Shown here one piece after another: positions 17,167-25,614 of a DNA stretch of 64,000 nucleotides. The notes beneath the pieces are model-generated. The model saw nothing but the letters and a program-made list of their open reading frames with translations, ran no database searches and was not told where the DNA came from. The stretch is from NCBI GenBank assembly GCA_041287365.1, contig JBEULL010000017.1:62001-126000 (forward strand). Reading direction: 5' to 3'. The position numbers and the translations under genes were made by a program. The DNA is from JAQVIJ01 sp041287365 (GTDB lineage: Bacteria > Desulfobacterota > Dissulfuribacteria > Dissulfuribacterales > DYLC01). Numbering within the stretch: position 1 is the stretch's first letter; each line of letters opens with the position of its first letter.

Positions 17167-18390
17167 CTACAGGCTACAGGCCGACAAGGCCATTTTCAAT
17201 CTTTTCATCCCCTGTTTTAGGTTTTCCATGCTTGTGGCATAAGAGAAACGTACGAATCTATCGTCTCCAAAGGCGATTCCTGGCACAGCAGCGATTTTTG
17301 CCTCATCCAGCAGGTAATCGGCCATGGCCAGTGAACCGTCTATTTCTTTGCCATTTGGGGTCTTCTTGCCGTAATATGCCGAAAAATCAGGAAATACATA
17401 GAATGCGCCCTTTGGTTCTACACAGGATAGACCTGGTATGGTGGGCAGTTCTTTCATCAGATAGTTTTTGCGTTCTGCAAAGGCATTGAGCATGTTTCTG
17501 ACGCAGTCCTGAGGCCCTGCAATGGCTGCAGCAGCGGCCTTTTGAGCGATGGAGGTGGGGTTCGAGGTGTTCTGGCTCTGAATCTTGGTAGCTGCCTTTA
17601 CCACTGCCTCAGGCCCTGCCAGATATCCGATGCGCCAGCCAGTCATGGCATAGGTCTTGGAAACGCCGTTGATGACAAGTGTGTGGTCTTTGGCTTCAGG
17701 GAACAGGGATGCGGCGTTTTCACAGCCCTTGCCGTCGAAGCGGATGGCGTCATAGATGTCGTCGGATATGATGTAAAAGCCATGTTTGGTAGCCATCTCT
17801 GCGATATCTCTGAGATTTTTGGATGAATAGACCGAACCTGTCGGATTTGATGGGCTGTTCAGTATGATGGCCTTGGTGCGACTGGTCAGCAGCTCGGCGA
17901 TGGCTGCAGGTTCTATGGCAAAACCATTGGAAGGATCTGTCTGAAGATAGCGTACCACTCCGCCTGCCAGCTCCACCATGGGAGGATAGGAGACCCAATA
18001 GGGTACCGGCAGAATGACCTCATCTCCTGGATCTATGATGGCCTGCATGCAGTTGTAGAGGGCCAGTTTGCCGCCTGTTGAGACCATGATCGCATCCGGA
18101 GAATAGGTTAGCCCATAATCCCTCTGCATCTTCTCGATAACGGCCTTTTTCAGTTCAGGAATGCCGCCAACTGCCGTGTATTTGGTAAATCCATCCTTAA
18201 TGGCCTTGATGGCTGCTTCTTTTATGTGCTCGGGGGTATCGAAATCCGGTTCTCCCACCGACAGATTTATGATGTCGGCGCCCTGTGCCTTGAGGGCCTT
18301 GGCTTTGGCGTCTATGGCCAGGGTGGGCGATGGCTTCAGGTTTCTTACACGTTCCGAAAGAGGCGGCGTCCAGTTTGTCTGATTGGTCAT
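17167..18390 (-). CDS. aspC: Class I PLP aspartate aminotransferase
   Basis: This is a fold-type I aminotransferase interconverting aspartate and 2-oxoglutarate with oxaloacetate and glutamate. The PLP lysine lies in VINGVSKTYAMTGWRIGYLAG, given here as its central motif GVSKTYAMTGWR. NSPSNPTGSVY supplies the cofactor-ring Asn, and the N-terminal INLSVGEPDFDTPEHI is typical of the AspB/1-gamma subgroup. The length of 407 residues is normal. It starts 13 bp after truA on the same strand. Relatives can be prephenate- or alanine-active, so substrate range is assumed from family majority. Confidence 0.9.
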   Translation of the reverse strand: MTNQTNWTPPLSERVRNLKPSPTLAIDAKAKALKAQGADIINLSVGEPDFDTPEHIKEAAIKAIKDGFTKYTAVGGIPELKKAVIEKMQRDYGLTYSPDAIMVSTGGKLALYNCMQAIIDPGDEVILPVPYWVSYPPMVELAGGVVRYLQTDPSNGFAIEPAAIAELLTSRTKAIILNSPSNPTGSVYSSKNLRDIAEMATKHGFYIISDDIYDAIRFDGKGCENAASLFPEAKDHTLVINGVSKTYAMTGWRIGYLAGPEAVVKAATKIQSQNTSNPTSIAQKAAAAAIAGPQDCVRNMLNAFAERKNYLMKELPTIPGLSCVEPKGAFYVFPDFSAYYGKKTPNGKEIDGSLAMADYLLDEAKIAAVPGIAFGDDRFVRFSYATSMENLKQGMKRLKMALSACSL

Positions 18391-18403
18391 GATATCGTTC
18401 CTT

Positions 18404-19258
18404 TCATTTCAATAAGTGATTGGAGATTGTATGGTGATGAATCCATGCATCCAGTTCTCTTTGTTCATAAATGACCTGTTTCAGGAACAGCCCTTGAGCA
18501 GGGGCTGTTGGGGCTGAAACCCTTCTGTCCTTGGCTTCTAAGGCTATTTTCACATGTTCTGATGGTATCTTGTTCATGCCTACAGCTGTCAATAACCCTA
18601 CGATATTTCTAACCATATAACGAAGAAAACCGTTTGCGGCAATGGTAAATGTATAGAAATGTGCATTTGAAAAAGGAAAATAAAAAGGAGAACAGAATGA
18701 AATAGGCTGATGTTCAACGAACAGGCTGTAAACAGTGCGTTCCGTTGTGGTGACCGAACTGCCGCTGGCTTGAAAGGTCTTGAAGTCATGGGTGCCCAGC
18801 AGAAATTTGGCTCCGTCTTGCATGGCCAGAAGATTCAGCTCGTTTATGGTGTGCGTTTTCAATAGCCAGGCCTGTTTCCGCCAGAGAGGCAGTGGGGTGT
18901 TAGTCAAGATGAGATTGTATATATAAATTTTGCAGAGTGCGTGTTTTCTTGCATGAAATTCCAGTGGGACCTCTTCTGCATTCAAAACCGCCATGTATTC
19001 GGGCAGTATTGCGTTCAGTCCGTTTTTAAGGCCGGTCAGTGGAATTGTGGTGTTTTGAGTGTGAAAATTGGCCGTTTGACCAAGGGCATGCACGCCTGCA
19101 TCGGTCCTGCCGGATGCCGTGATATGAATCTCTTCCTGAAGCAGTGTTTTGAGTGCATCTTCGAGGAGTGCCTGTAGTGTCAATGCCGGAGGTTTCTGCC
19201 GCTGCCAGCCCTGGCAGCAGGAACCATCATATGAGAGCAGGAGTTTTATGTTGCGCAT
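18404..19258 (-). CDS. truA: tRNA pseudouridine(38-40) synthase
   Basis: This enzyme isomerises uridines 38-40 in the tRNA anticodon stem. The catalytic aspartate is in ASGRTDAGVHALGQ, preceded by LSYDGSCCQGWQRQ. The C-terminal block has FLRYMVRNIVGLLTAVG and APAQGLFLKQVIY. At 284 residues it is slightly longer than the E. coli enzyme. It lies between argC and aspC in the minus-strand run. Confidence 0.95.
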   Translation of the reverse strand: MRNIKLLLSYDGSCCQGWQRQKPPALTLQALLEDALKTLLQEEIHITASGRTDAGVHALGQTANFHTQNTTIPLTGLKNGLNAILPEYMAVLNAEEVPLEFHARKHALCKIYIYNLILTNTPLPLWRKQAWLLKTHTINELNLLAMQDGAKFLLGTHDFKTFQASGSSVTTTERTVYSLFVEHQPISFCSPFYFPFSNAHFYTFTIAANGFLRYMVRNIVGLLTAVGMNKIPSEHVKIALEAKDRRVSAPTAPAQGLFLKQVIYEQRELDAWIHHHTISNHLLK

Positions 19259-19300
19259 GAGTTCATCCAGCGCAGCAAGGTGGCAAATGATATAAAATGG

Positions 19301-20344
19301 TTATGGATACAGGGGGGCCTGTAGCAGGCCTTCGGTTTCTTGAAAGCCTGCCATGAGATTCATGTTCTGAATGGCCTGTCCGGATGCGCCTTTTACCAGA
19401 TTATCTATGGCGGATATCAGAATCAATTTGCCGGTGCGCGTATCCACCTTGCAGCCTATGTCGCAGTAGTTGCTGCCTCTTACACGCAGGACGTTGGGGA
19501 ATGTGCCTTTGTGCAGAATGCGAACAAAGGGTTTGTCCGCATAAAAATCCTTCAGGGTTGTCAGAATGTCTTCTGTCGAGACATTCCGGTCTGTCAGATC
19601 GGTATAGATGGTGGTGAGGATACCGCGAGAAACAGGCAGCAGATGTGGAGTGAAATTTATGGTTACCTGCGCTCCCGCTGCTATGGATAGCTCCTGTTCT
19701 ATCTCCGGGGTATGGCGGTGTTGGCCCACTTTATAGGCACAAAAACCCTCGTTTACCTCGCAAAACAGTGTTGTAAGGGATGGGCTGCGGCCTGCACCGC
19801 TGGTCCCTGATTTGGAATCCACTATTATTCCCTGGTGTTGAATCAGTTGCTTTTTCAAAAGTGGTACAAGAGGAAGAATGGTACTTGTCGGGTAACATCC
19901 AGGATTTGCTGTAAGTCTGGCGTCAACGATCTGCTGGGCATATAATTCAGGCAGACCATAGACTGCTTCTGCAAGATATTGTGGGGACTTGTGGACAGAA
20001 TACCAGGCTTCATAGACGGATTGATCATGTATGCGGAAATCAGCGGACAGATCAATCACCTTTAATCCCGCATTCAATAGCTCAGGCACAACGGCCATGG
20101 CTGCTTCATGGGGGACAGCGGTGAATACCAGGTCGGCGCGTTTTGCTATGGAAGGGGTATGAGGTTCCTCGAAGATGAGATTTGGAAATAGGTCGGTCAG
20201 GGATGGGAATAGGCTTTCGACAGGAAGCCTTGCCTCCTTGCGGGAGGTGACGGCAACTACCTGCACTCGCTCATGCCTGCGTAGAAGTCTGAGCAGTTCA
20301 AGCCCTGTGTATCCAGAGCCGCCTATGATAGCCACTCTCAGCAT
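19301..20344 (-). CDS. argC: N-acetyl-gamma-glutamyl-phosphate reductase
   Basis: This enzyme performs NADPH-dependent reduction of N-acetylglutamyl phosphate in arginine synthesis. The Rossmann start is VAIIGGSGYTGLELLRLL, the catalytic Cys is in ANPGCYPTSTILPLVPL, and the C-terminal part has HTPEIEQELS and the CDIGCKVDTRTGKLILISAIDNLVKGA region (long-form ArgC, 347 residues). The ATG at 20344 has only a weak upstream Shine-Dalgarno. It is separated from rpsI by a terminator hairpin, so its transcription may partly depend on readthrough. Confidence 0.95.
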   Translation of the reverse strand: MLRVAIIGGSGYTGLELLRLLRRHERVQVVAVTSRKEARLPVESLFPSLTDLFPNLIFEEPHTPSIAKRADLVFTAVPHEAAMAVVPELLNAGLKVIDLSADFRIHDQSVYEAWYSVHKSPQYLAEAVYGLPELYAQQIVDARLTANPGCYPTSTILPLVPLLKKQLIQHQGIIVDSKSGTSGAGRSPSLTTLFCEVNEGFCAYKVGQHRHTPEIEQELSIAAGAQVTINFTPHLLPVSRGILTTIYTDLTDRNVSTEDILTTLKDFYADKPFVRILHKGTFPNVLRVRGSNYCDIGCKVDTRTGKLILISAIDNLVKGASGQAIQNMNLMAGFQETEGLLQAPLYP

Positions 20345-20354
20345 GTTTTTTCAC

Positions 20355-20410
20355 TCAAAGAAAAGCGGTCCCTTTGCCAGGTTGTACAAAAGGGGCAAAG
20401 AAACCGCTTT
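20355..20410 (-). terminator. Terminator or attenuator hairpin after rpsI
   Basis: The 16-nt arms lie at 20363-20378 and 20394-20409 (14 of 16 pair), around a 15-nt loop. On the minus strand the hairpin is followed by ttttcttt, a usable U-rich tail. It sits between the rpsI stop (20426) and the argC start (20344), so it would end most ribosomal-protein transcripts. Confidence 0.65.
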
Positions 20411-20425
20411 ACGTCTGGTAACCTT

Positions 20426-20818
20426 TTAACGTTTGGAGTACTGGAAGCGCTTTCTGGCTGCGGCAAGGCCGTATTTCTTGCGTTCTTTGGCCCGAGGGTC
20501 CCTTGTGAGAAAGCCGGCCTTTTTCAGAGGTACCCTGTGTTCCGGATCGGCCAACAGGAGAGCCCTGGCTATGCCGTGACGAATCGCCTCTGCCTGGGCA
20601 GATATACCGCCGCCTGTTACCGTAGCCTTTATGTCGAATTTTCCTTGTGTGTTGGTTACAAGTAAGGGTTTGGTGATGGTGTTTTCAGCCAGATCAGAGG
20701 AAAAATATTCCCTGCAGCCTTTGTTGTTGATCTGTATGGAGCCTGAGCCCGGCAGAAGCCAGACACGGGCTACCGCTGTTTTTCTTCTGCCTGTAGCGTA
20801 ATGCGTATCTTTGGCCAT
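20426..20818 (-). CDS. rpsI: 30S ribosomal protein S9
   Basis: This is a 130-residue S9 of normal length. It begins with TGRRKTAVARVWLLPGSG, contains VTGGGISAQAEAIRHGIARAL, and ends with the KKYGLAAARKRFQYSKR tail that reaches the P-site tRNA. It is 32 bp downstream of rplM, the standard L13-S9 operon. Confidence 0.98.
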   Translation of the reverse strand: MAKDTHYATGRRKTAVARVWLLPGSGSIQINNKGCREYFSSDLAENTITKPLLVTNTQGKFDIKATVTGGGISAQAEAIRHGIARALLLADPEHRVPLKKAGFLTRDPRAKERKKYGLAAARKRFQYSKR

Positions 20819-20850
20819 ATCGAATTCCTTCTATTTTTAATGCGTTGATT

Positions 20851-21285
20851 TTATTGAGTAAACTGTAATTTTTCAGGAAGTTGAGCAGCATGTGGATGCT
20901 CGGAGCCCGCATATACCTTCAGCTTTTTGAATTGAAGACGGCCAAGGGTATTTTTGGGCAGCATGCGCTTTACGGCAAGCTTTATGACATCTTCGGGCCG
21001 TTTGGCCAGCATCTCCGAGGCCTTTTTGATCTTGAGGCCGCCTGTGAAACCAGTGTATGTTTTATATGGCTTCTCTGTGGCCTTGTTGCCGGTCAAATGA
21101 ACCTGGCTGGCATTGATGACAATGATGAAGTCCCCTGTGTCCATGTGCGGAGTAAAGATGGGTTTGTGTTTGCCACGCAAACGAGTGGCGATCTGTGTGG
21201 CAAGTCTGCCTAGGGTTTCACCCCTGGCATCCACTACATACCATTTGCGTTCTATCTCGTTCACCTTTGGAAGCGGCGTTTTCAT
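20851..21285 (-). CDS. rplM: 50S ribosomal protein L13
   Basis: The conserved start WYVVDARGETLGRLAT is followed by GDFIIVINASQVHLTGNK, MLPKNTLGR and KLKVYAGSEHPH. I prefer the ATG at 21285 because GGAG lies 9 nt upstream of it and MKT matches other L13 starts, giving 144 residues. An in-frame ATG at 21300 would add five residues but has no visible ribosome binding site. Confidence 0.97.
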   Translation of the reverse strand: MKTPLPKVNEIERKWYVVDARGETLGRLATQIATRLRGKHKPIFTPHMDTGDFIIVINASQVHLTGNKATEKPYKTYTGFTGGLKIKKASEMLAKRPEDVIKLAVKRMLPKNTLGRLQFKKLKVYAGSEHPHAAQLPEKLQFTQ

Positions 21286-21338
21286 GAAAGTATTCTCCAT
21301 TTGAGGCTGTTCTTGATGGTTTTTCTAAAGAAGTTAAA

Positions 21339-21367
21339 TTCATAAAGGAAAAGTCCATATTTGTCAA
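21339..21367 (-). promoter_or_regulatory. Sigma-70-type promoter for rplM-rpsI
   Basis: On the minus strand, TTGACA (21362-21367) is followed by a 17-nt spacer and TATGAA (21339-21344). The predicted start near 21332 gives a leader of about 47 nt to the L13 ATG. The perfect -35 and ideal spacing make it one of the clearest promoters in the window. Confidence 0.75.
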
Positions 21368-21537
21368 GGCGCAGGCAGGTATTTTTTCAAAAACCAGCAA
21401 TGCTTGTTGTTTTTGTGTATATTATAACTATGTTTTGTTGTTTTTGTGGTTTATTTGAACAGAGGTCTGATGCTCCCTTGTAATTCCAACGAAGATGCAG
21501 GGAGATCGGATTAAAAATCTACAGGGAGTAACATCAC

Positions 21538-22341
21538 ATGGTGACAGACATCTCTTCCGATGAACTCAAGGATTATCTCAAGAATCGCAAGGAAAACGAG
21601 TACCTGCTCATAGACGTGCGAGAGCCGAAGGAGTACGCAGTATCACATATCCCCGGGGCCCTGCTTCTTCCCCTGAAGGATGTGGAGGCGAAAATGGCTG
21701 GCCTGGATATCACTGACAAAGAGGTCATTTTTTATTGCAGGAGCGGCAGACGTTCACGCCTCGCCGCCGAGTTCGTGGATGGTATGGGCGTGCCCTTCAG
21801 CAAGATATTCAATCTGGCGGGTGGCATTCTGGCCTGGCAGGGCAAGTCGCTGTCAGGTTTTCCGCATTTTATGACCATTGACATATCCAGGGGGCCTGAA
21901 CAGGTGCTGAGGGATGCCATAGGTTTTGAAAAGGCGGCCGAACGTTTCTATAAAATGGTGGCTCGTGAGTTTCCTAAGTCACTGGTTTCTGAGATGGCGG
22001 TACACCTGGCCGGATTTGAAATAGGTCATGCAAAGGGAATATATAGTCTGCTCAAACGCCTGAATCCTGAAGCGCCGTCTTTTGAAACACTGTATGAGGC
22101 AGCATCCGACAGCTTTTTGGAAGGCGGTTTGATGCTGGACGAGGCCATGGAGCGTTTGAAGGCCATGGAGGGTGAGCCAATTTTGAATTTTGGTGAGGTT
22201 GCCATCGAGATAGAGTGGATGGCCTACGAGCTTTACAAGAATTATGCAGCCGTTACAGAGGATGTGGAGATGGTACGAGTGTTTCTGCAATTGGCGGAGC
22301 AGGAAAAGGGGCATGCGCGTATCATAGCCCATTATTTTTAG
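21538..22341 (+). CDS. Rhodanese domain fused to a ferritin-like/rubrerythrin-type domain
   Basis: Residues about 5-105 form a rhodanese sulfurtransferase with LLIDVREPKEY and active-site Cys in FYCRSGRRS, a cysteine loop that carries persulfide. Residues about 118-267 form a ferritin-like four-helix domain. Carboxylate and His pairs that could hold a diiron site lie in EKAAERFYK, EIGHAKGI, EIEWMAYELYKN and EQEKGHARII. The start ATG has ggagt 9 nt upstream. Such fusions occur in sulfur-metabolising anaerobes; a role in persulfide handling or peroxide defence is inferred, not shown. It is not coupled to the neighbouring lipoprotein gene, 150 bp downstream. Confidence 0.85.
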   Translation: MVTDISSDELKDYLKNRKENEYLLIDVREPKEYAVSHIPGALLLPLKDVEAKMAGLDITDKEVIFYCRSGRRSRLAAEFVDGMGVPFSKIFNLAGGILAWQGKSLSGFPHFMTIDISRGPEQVLRDAIGFEKAAERFYKMVAREFPKSLVSEMAVHLAGFEIGHAKGIYSLLKRLNPEAPSFETLYEAASDSFLEGGLMLDEAMERLKAMEGEPILNFGEVAIEIEWMAYELYKNYAAVTEDVEMVRVFLQLAEQEKGHARIIAHYF

Positions 22342-22492
22342 ATGGGTGTCCAAACTTTTCCGCTGTTGAATAGGAGGTTTTTAATTTTTCGAAATAAAGG
22401 AAGAAATCTGTGTGAAAATTCCTACATTTTTTATGGAAAAATAGAAGGAACGGTGATATCATACTGCAAAATTCCAAAGGAGGGATTTTAAG

Positions 22493-22912
22493 ATGAAAAA
22501 GTATATTTTCATGGTTTTGATGGCGGGTTTATTGATTGGTTGCAGTAATCCGGCGGATCAAAAGCAGCCGGCTACCAAATCCGAGCAGCCCGCTGCAACT
22601 CAGGAGACTACCAAACCAGCCGCGCCGCCGGCTCCTGCCGTTGCGCCTGAAACCAAGACTGCAACTCCAGCACCTGAAACTAAGATAGCCGTTGAAACCC
22701 AGGCCCCTGCTGCAGCCCCGGCTGCTTCCGGAGAGGCAGTAAAAGAGGCGCCGCCGGCTCCTGCCGTTGCGCCTGAAACCAAGCCTGCCGAGCCGGCCCC
22801 TGTCGCACCCCATACCTCAGATGTGACGAGCGACAAGCCTGTGGCTGGGGCAGGTGTAACCGAGACTGTAAAGACGCCAGCCGGTCAGGAAGCCCCTAAA
22901 ACCGGTCAATAA
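22493..22912 (+). CDS. Ala/Pro-rich lipoprotein of low complexity
   Basis: This is a 139-residue protein with a lipoprotein signal, MKKYIFMVLMAGLLIGC, with cleavage before the Cys in LIGC. The rest is a Pro-Ala-Glu-Thr-Lys chain with units such as PPAPAVAPETK and probably forms an extended periplasmic spacer. No enzymatic domain is seen. An excellent ribosome binding site (aaaggaggg) precedes the ATG. The stop TAA overlaps the ATG of the next gene. The Pro-rich part contains an exact 36-nt direct repeat and so is prone to length variation. Confidence 0.75.
   Translation: MKKYIFMVLMAGLLIGCSNPADQKQPATKSEQPAATQETTKPAAPPAPAVAPETKTATPAPETKIAVETQAPAAAPAASGEAVKEAPPAPAVAPETKPAEPAPVAPHTSDVTSDKPVAGAGVTETVKTPAGQEAPKTGQ
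22622..22783 (+). repeat. Exact 36-nt direct repeat inside the lipoprotein gene
   Basis: The copies at 22622-22657 and 22748-22783 are identical over 36 nt and lie in the same frame. Both encode a block containing PPAPAVAPETK. The copies are 126 nt (42 codons) apart, so recombination between them would remove 42 residues in frame. Confidence 0.9.
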
Positions 22913-23541
22913 TGGCAAAAAGTGCCTGTAAACGTTGCGGGGCCTGCTGCATCAAGGGCGGCCCCGTACTTCATAAAGCGGATATCTCGCTACTCTCTTC
23001 AAGTCTTTTGACGCCGAATGTCTTGGTGACCATTCGCAAGGGCGAACCTGTTTATCATCCTACAGAGGACAGGCTCGTAGAATTGCCTCTGGATATAATC
23101 AAAATCAAGTCCAAGCCTGCAGAGAACACCTGCATGTTTTTCGATGCCCAGGCAATGTGCTGCAGTATTTATGATGAAAGACCACTTGAGTGCAGGGCAT
23201 TTAGATGTTGGGATACCGAAGAGGCGGAGGGTCTTTTTTTGACTGATGTACTGGCCAGAGAGAATATCTTTCCGGTTGGTTCCGCATTTTTAGAGGTTAT
23301 AAACGCCTACGACCAACGTTTTCCTCCTAAAGAGATATTTTCGATGATCTTCGAGGCCAGAGACCTTCTGGATTCCGCTCAAGAGATACTGTCTGAGTTG
23401 CAGGATGTAGCTGAAAAGGATGCAATGTTCAGGAGAAGGGTGCGGGCGACCTTTAAAATCGAAGAAGATGCCCTTGATTTTTTTCTCGGCAGATCGGTAG
23501 CCCTTCTGCAGCGGGAATACAGTGCACATCATAAGGGCTAA
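22912..23541 (+). CDS. YkgJ-family cysteine-cluster (CxxCxxCC) protein
   Basis: This is a 209-residue protein with CKRCGACC near the N-terminus, a second Cys pair in MFFDAQAMCCSIYDERP, and CRAFRC, the pattern of the YkgJ family thought to bind zinc or an Fe-S cluster. No catalytic motif is seen, and the function of the family is unsettled. ATG 22912 overlaps the upstream TAA (TAATG), so it is translationally coupled to the lipoprotein. The C-terminal half is helical and family-specific. Confidence 0.75.
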   Translation: MAKSACKRCGACCIKGGPVLHKADISLLSSSLLTPNVLVTIRKGEPVYHPTEDRLVELPLDIIKIKSKPAENTCMFFDAQAMCCSIYDERPLECRAFRCWDTEEAEGLFLTDVLARENIFPVGSAFLEVINAYDQRFPPKEIFSMIFEARDLLDSAQEILSELQDVAEKDAMFRRRVRATFKIEEDALDFFLGRSVALLQREYSAHHKG

Positions 23542-23560
23542 GCTGATTTTTTCTTTCGGC

Positions 23561-23956
23561 TTATTGCCCTGGTATGACATATTTTAATAAAATTAACTCG
23601 CTTGTGGCCTGCTGAAGCCGTTCTGACAGACTTTTCAATATGGTGAGGCAGAATGTGGGTGTAATAGTTATTCTGCGCAGAAATTCTTCCTTTGTCAGAC
23701 CCAAGATCATTGATTTTTTTGTGGTTCTTGCAGATGCCGTGCGCTTCGATCCTTCCATAAGCAGTCCAATTTCTCCGAAGACTTCTCCCTTGCCAAGAGT
23801 AGCTATTATAATGCGGCGGCCCTCCATGGTTTTGAATATCTCCACCTCTCCTTCAAGTATATAAAAACATATCATCGGCTTCATCGCCCTCCAGAAATAT
23901 TATCTGGTCGCAGGAGAGGTTCAACGTATTCTCTCTGTTTTGCTTTCAGACTGCAC
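23561..23956 (-). pseudogene. Frameshifted cyclic-nucleotide-binding-domain (Crp-like sensor) protein
   Basis: The 3' part (stop at 23561) encodes a cNMP-binding beta-roll: FYILEGEVEIFK, GEVFGEIGLLMEGSKRTASA and a C-terminal helix. The upstream part IIFLEGDEADDMF is in a different frame. Removing one T from the five-T run (minus strand; + strand 23863-23867) would join them as ADDMFYILEGEVE. A GTG at 23956 with a good aggagg upstream is in a third frame that meets a stop after 11 codons, so a second indel is implied. No DNA-binding domain is present. Either it is a decayed copy of the type of protein at 54240-54710, or the homopolymer is misread. Confidence 0.7.
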
Positions 23957-23970
23957 GATTGTTTCCTCCT

Positions 23971-24020
23971 GTAAACAAAAGGCCCTGTTGTAGTATATCA
24001 CAACAGGGCCTTTTGTTTAC
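23971..24020 (-). terminator. Perfect 21-bp palindromic terminator after dsrD
   Basis: The arms 23971-23991 and 24000-24020 are perfect reverse complements (21 bp) around an 8-nt loop. A GC-rich core (ggccctgttgt) is flanked by A/T tracts, so either strand yields a stem followed by U-rich sequence. It is 27 bp beyond the dsrD stop and would end the dsrABD transcript. Confidence 0.9.
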
Positions 24021-24046
24021 AAATGTTTTATTGCAACAACATTACA

Positions 24047-24307
24047 CTATTCTGCCTTTTCCTGTTCAAACGCCTCTTCAACGGTTTTTCCAAAGCCAGG
24101 CACACCATACATAACAGTGGAGCCAGAGGAGAAAAATTCTAGCTTTCCTTCTCTTACGAGCTCGTTGGCTGCATTTTTCACCTCACGTGGAGATGCATCC
24201 GGACATGCGGCATACATGTCTTTGATATACATCTTGGATTTGAAGGCCGCTTTTTTTGTACAGAATTCCACGAGCATTTTTTTGAGTTCTTCTTTGTTGA
24301 CTGCCAT
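24047..24307 (-). CDS. dsrD: DsrD, allosteric activator of dissimilatory sulfite reductase
   Basis: This is an 86-residue winged-helix protein with the family block SSGSTVMYGVPGFGKT and an N-terminal KSKMYIKDMYAACPD that matches other DsrD proteins. DsrD is associated with reductive-type DsrAB, and work on an archaeal DsrAB showed that it stimulates sulfite reduction. It is co-transcribed 29 bp after dsrB and ends the operon. Confidence 0.95.
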   Translation of the reverse strand: MAVNKEELKKMLVEFCTKKAAFKSKMYIKDMYAACPDASPREVKNAANELVREGKLEFFSSGSTVMYGVPGFGKTVEEAFEQEKAE

Positions 24308-24336
24308 TTGAATGTTCCTCCTATGAGGTTCGTCGA

Positions 24337-25587
24337 TTAGAGATTATCGGTATGTACACTCCACTTGAACTGTGTGGTGGTGTGGTAGGTATCGTAAGCC
24401 AGACGATAATCGTCGATGGATTTTTCTGTAAATGGAATGTCGCACTTCTCGAAGAACCGCTCCCAGCCGATTCTTGCAGCCCAGTCACCTAGACGCTCGT
24501 ACTTATTGGCATTGGCGGAATAGGTTTCGACGATCTTTCTGATGGTTTTGACGGTGCTCTGCCAACGAGGTGGTTCGCTTGGAATATAAGGAATAATAAG
24601 CTTGGAGAACTTGGGTGTGCTGATCCTGTTGGAGATTTTGCCGCCGACCAGAATGGCTACGCCGTCACCCTCACCGTCGGCCAGAGGCATGGCCGGACAC
24701 ATGGTATAGCAGTTACCGCAGAACATACAGCGTTCTTCGTTGACGCGTACGGTCTTTTTCTTCTCACCGTTGATTTCCACAGTAGCCGGCTTGATAGCTC
24801 CCAGAGGACAGGCTGCAACGGCCAGAGGCAGCTCGCACACGCCGGTGATACGCTCGTCCTCGACCAGAGGAGGCTTTCTGTGTATGCCGAGTATGGCTAT
24901 GTCGGAGCAGTGCACCGCGCCGCACATATTCAGACAGCAGGCCAGAGCGATGCGCACCTGGGCGGGCATCTTGTGGCTGCCAAAGTACTCGAACAGGTCG
25001 TCCATAACGGATTTCACGACGCTGGAGGCGTCGATGGCCGGAGTATGGCAGTGCACCCAACCCTGCGTATGCACGATATTGGTTATGGATGCGCCTGTGC
25101 CGCCAATTGGGAATTTATAGGAGCCGCCTGGGAACTTGCGGCTCTTTAGATCATCCAAGAGGGCACGCAGCTTGGCCTCACTGTCGGCATGGAATTCGAT
25201 GTTGTTACGAGTGGTCCAGCGCACATAGCCGTCACAGTATTTGTCGGCTATCTCTGCGACTTCACGAATGAGGTTCGTGGTCATGAGACGGGCGGAAGCA
25301 CAACGTACGGCAAACACGGTATCGCCGCTTTCGGCGGTATATTTGATTACACCGGGCTGCACGATCTCATGATATTTCCACTGGCCATAGTTCTTCTTGA
25401 GAACCGGAGGCAGGAACTGAAAGAAATGGGCAGGACCGATATCGGAGATGCGGTTCTGCATGGGCTTGTTTGGATCGTAGAGCTTCTCGGCCAGGGTCTT
25501 GTCGTAGGGCTTGCTCAATACCTCGGAGATATCGAAGCCCGGATTGTCACCATAGAGTTCTTTTTGTTTTTCAAAATATTCGTTCAT
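24337..25587 (-). CDS. dsrB: Dissimilatory sulfite reductase beta subunit
   Basis: With DsrA this forms the siroheme [4Fe-4S] enzyme that reduces sulfite, producing a DsrC trisulfide. Visible are VRWTTRNNIEFH, GGTGASITNIVHTQGW, the siroheme/cluster cysteines in ACCLNMCGAVHCSD, and an inserted ferredoxin domain with CMFCGNCYTMCP. At 416 residues it is longer than the about 381 of Desulfovibrio DsrB; the extra length lies mainly at the N- and C-termini. It follows dsrA by 27 bp. Confidence 0.97.
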   Translation of the reverse strand: MNEYFEKQKELYGDNPGFDISEVLSKPYDKTLAEKLYDPNKPMQNRISDIGPAHFFQFLPPVLKKNYGQWKYHEIVQPGVIKYTAESGDTVFAVRCASARLMTTNLIREVAEIADKYCDGYVRWTTRNNIEFHADSEAKLRALLDDLKSRKFPGGSYKFPIGGTGASITNIVHTQGWVHCHTPAIDASSVVKSVMDDLFEYFGSHKMPAQVRIALACCLNMCGAVHCSDIAILGIHRKPPLVEDERITGVCELPLAVAACPLGAIKPATVEINGEKKKTVRVNEERCMFCGNCYTMCPAMPLADGEGDGVAILVGGKISNRISTPKFSKLIIPYIPSEPPRWQSTVKTIRKIVETYSANANKYERLGDWAARIGWERFFEKCDIPFTEKSIDDYRLAYDTYHTTTQFKWSVHTDNL

Positions 25588-25614
25588 AGTTGTTTGTCTC
25601 CTTGTTTGTGTAAA

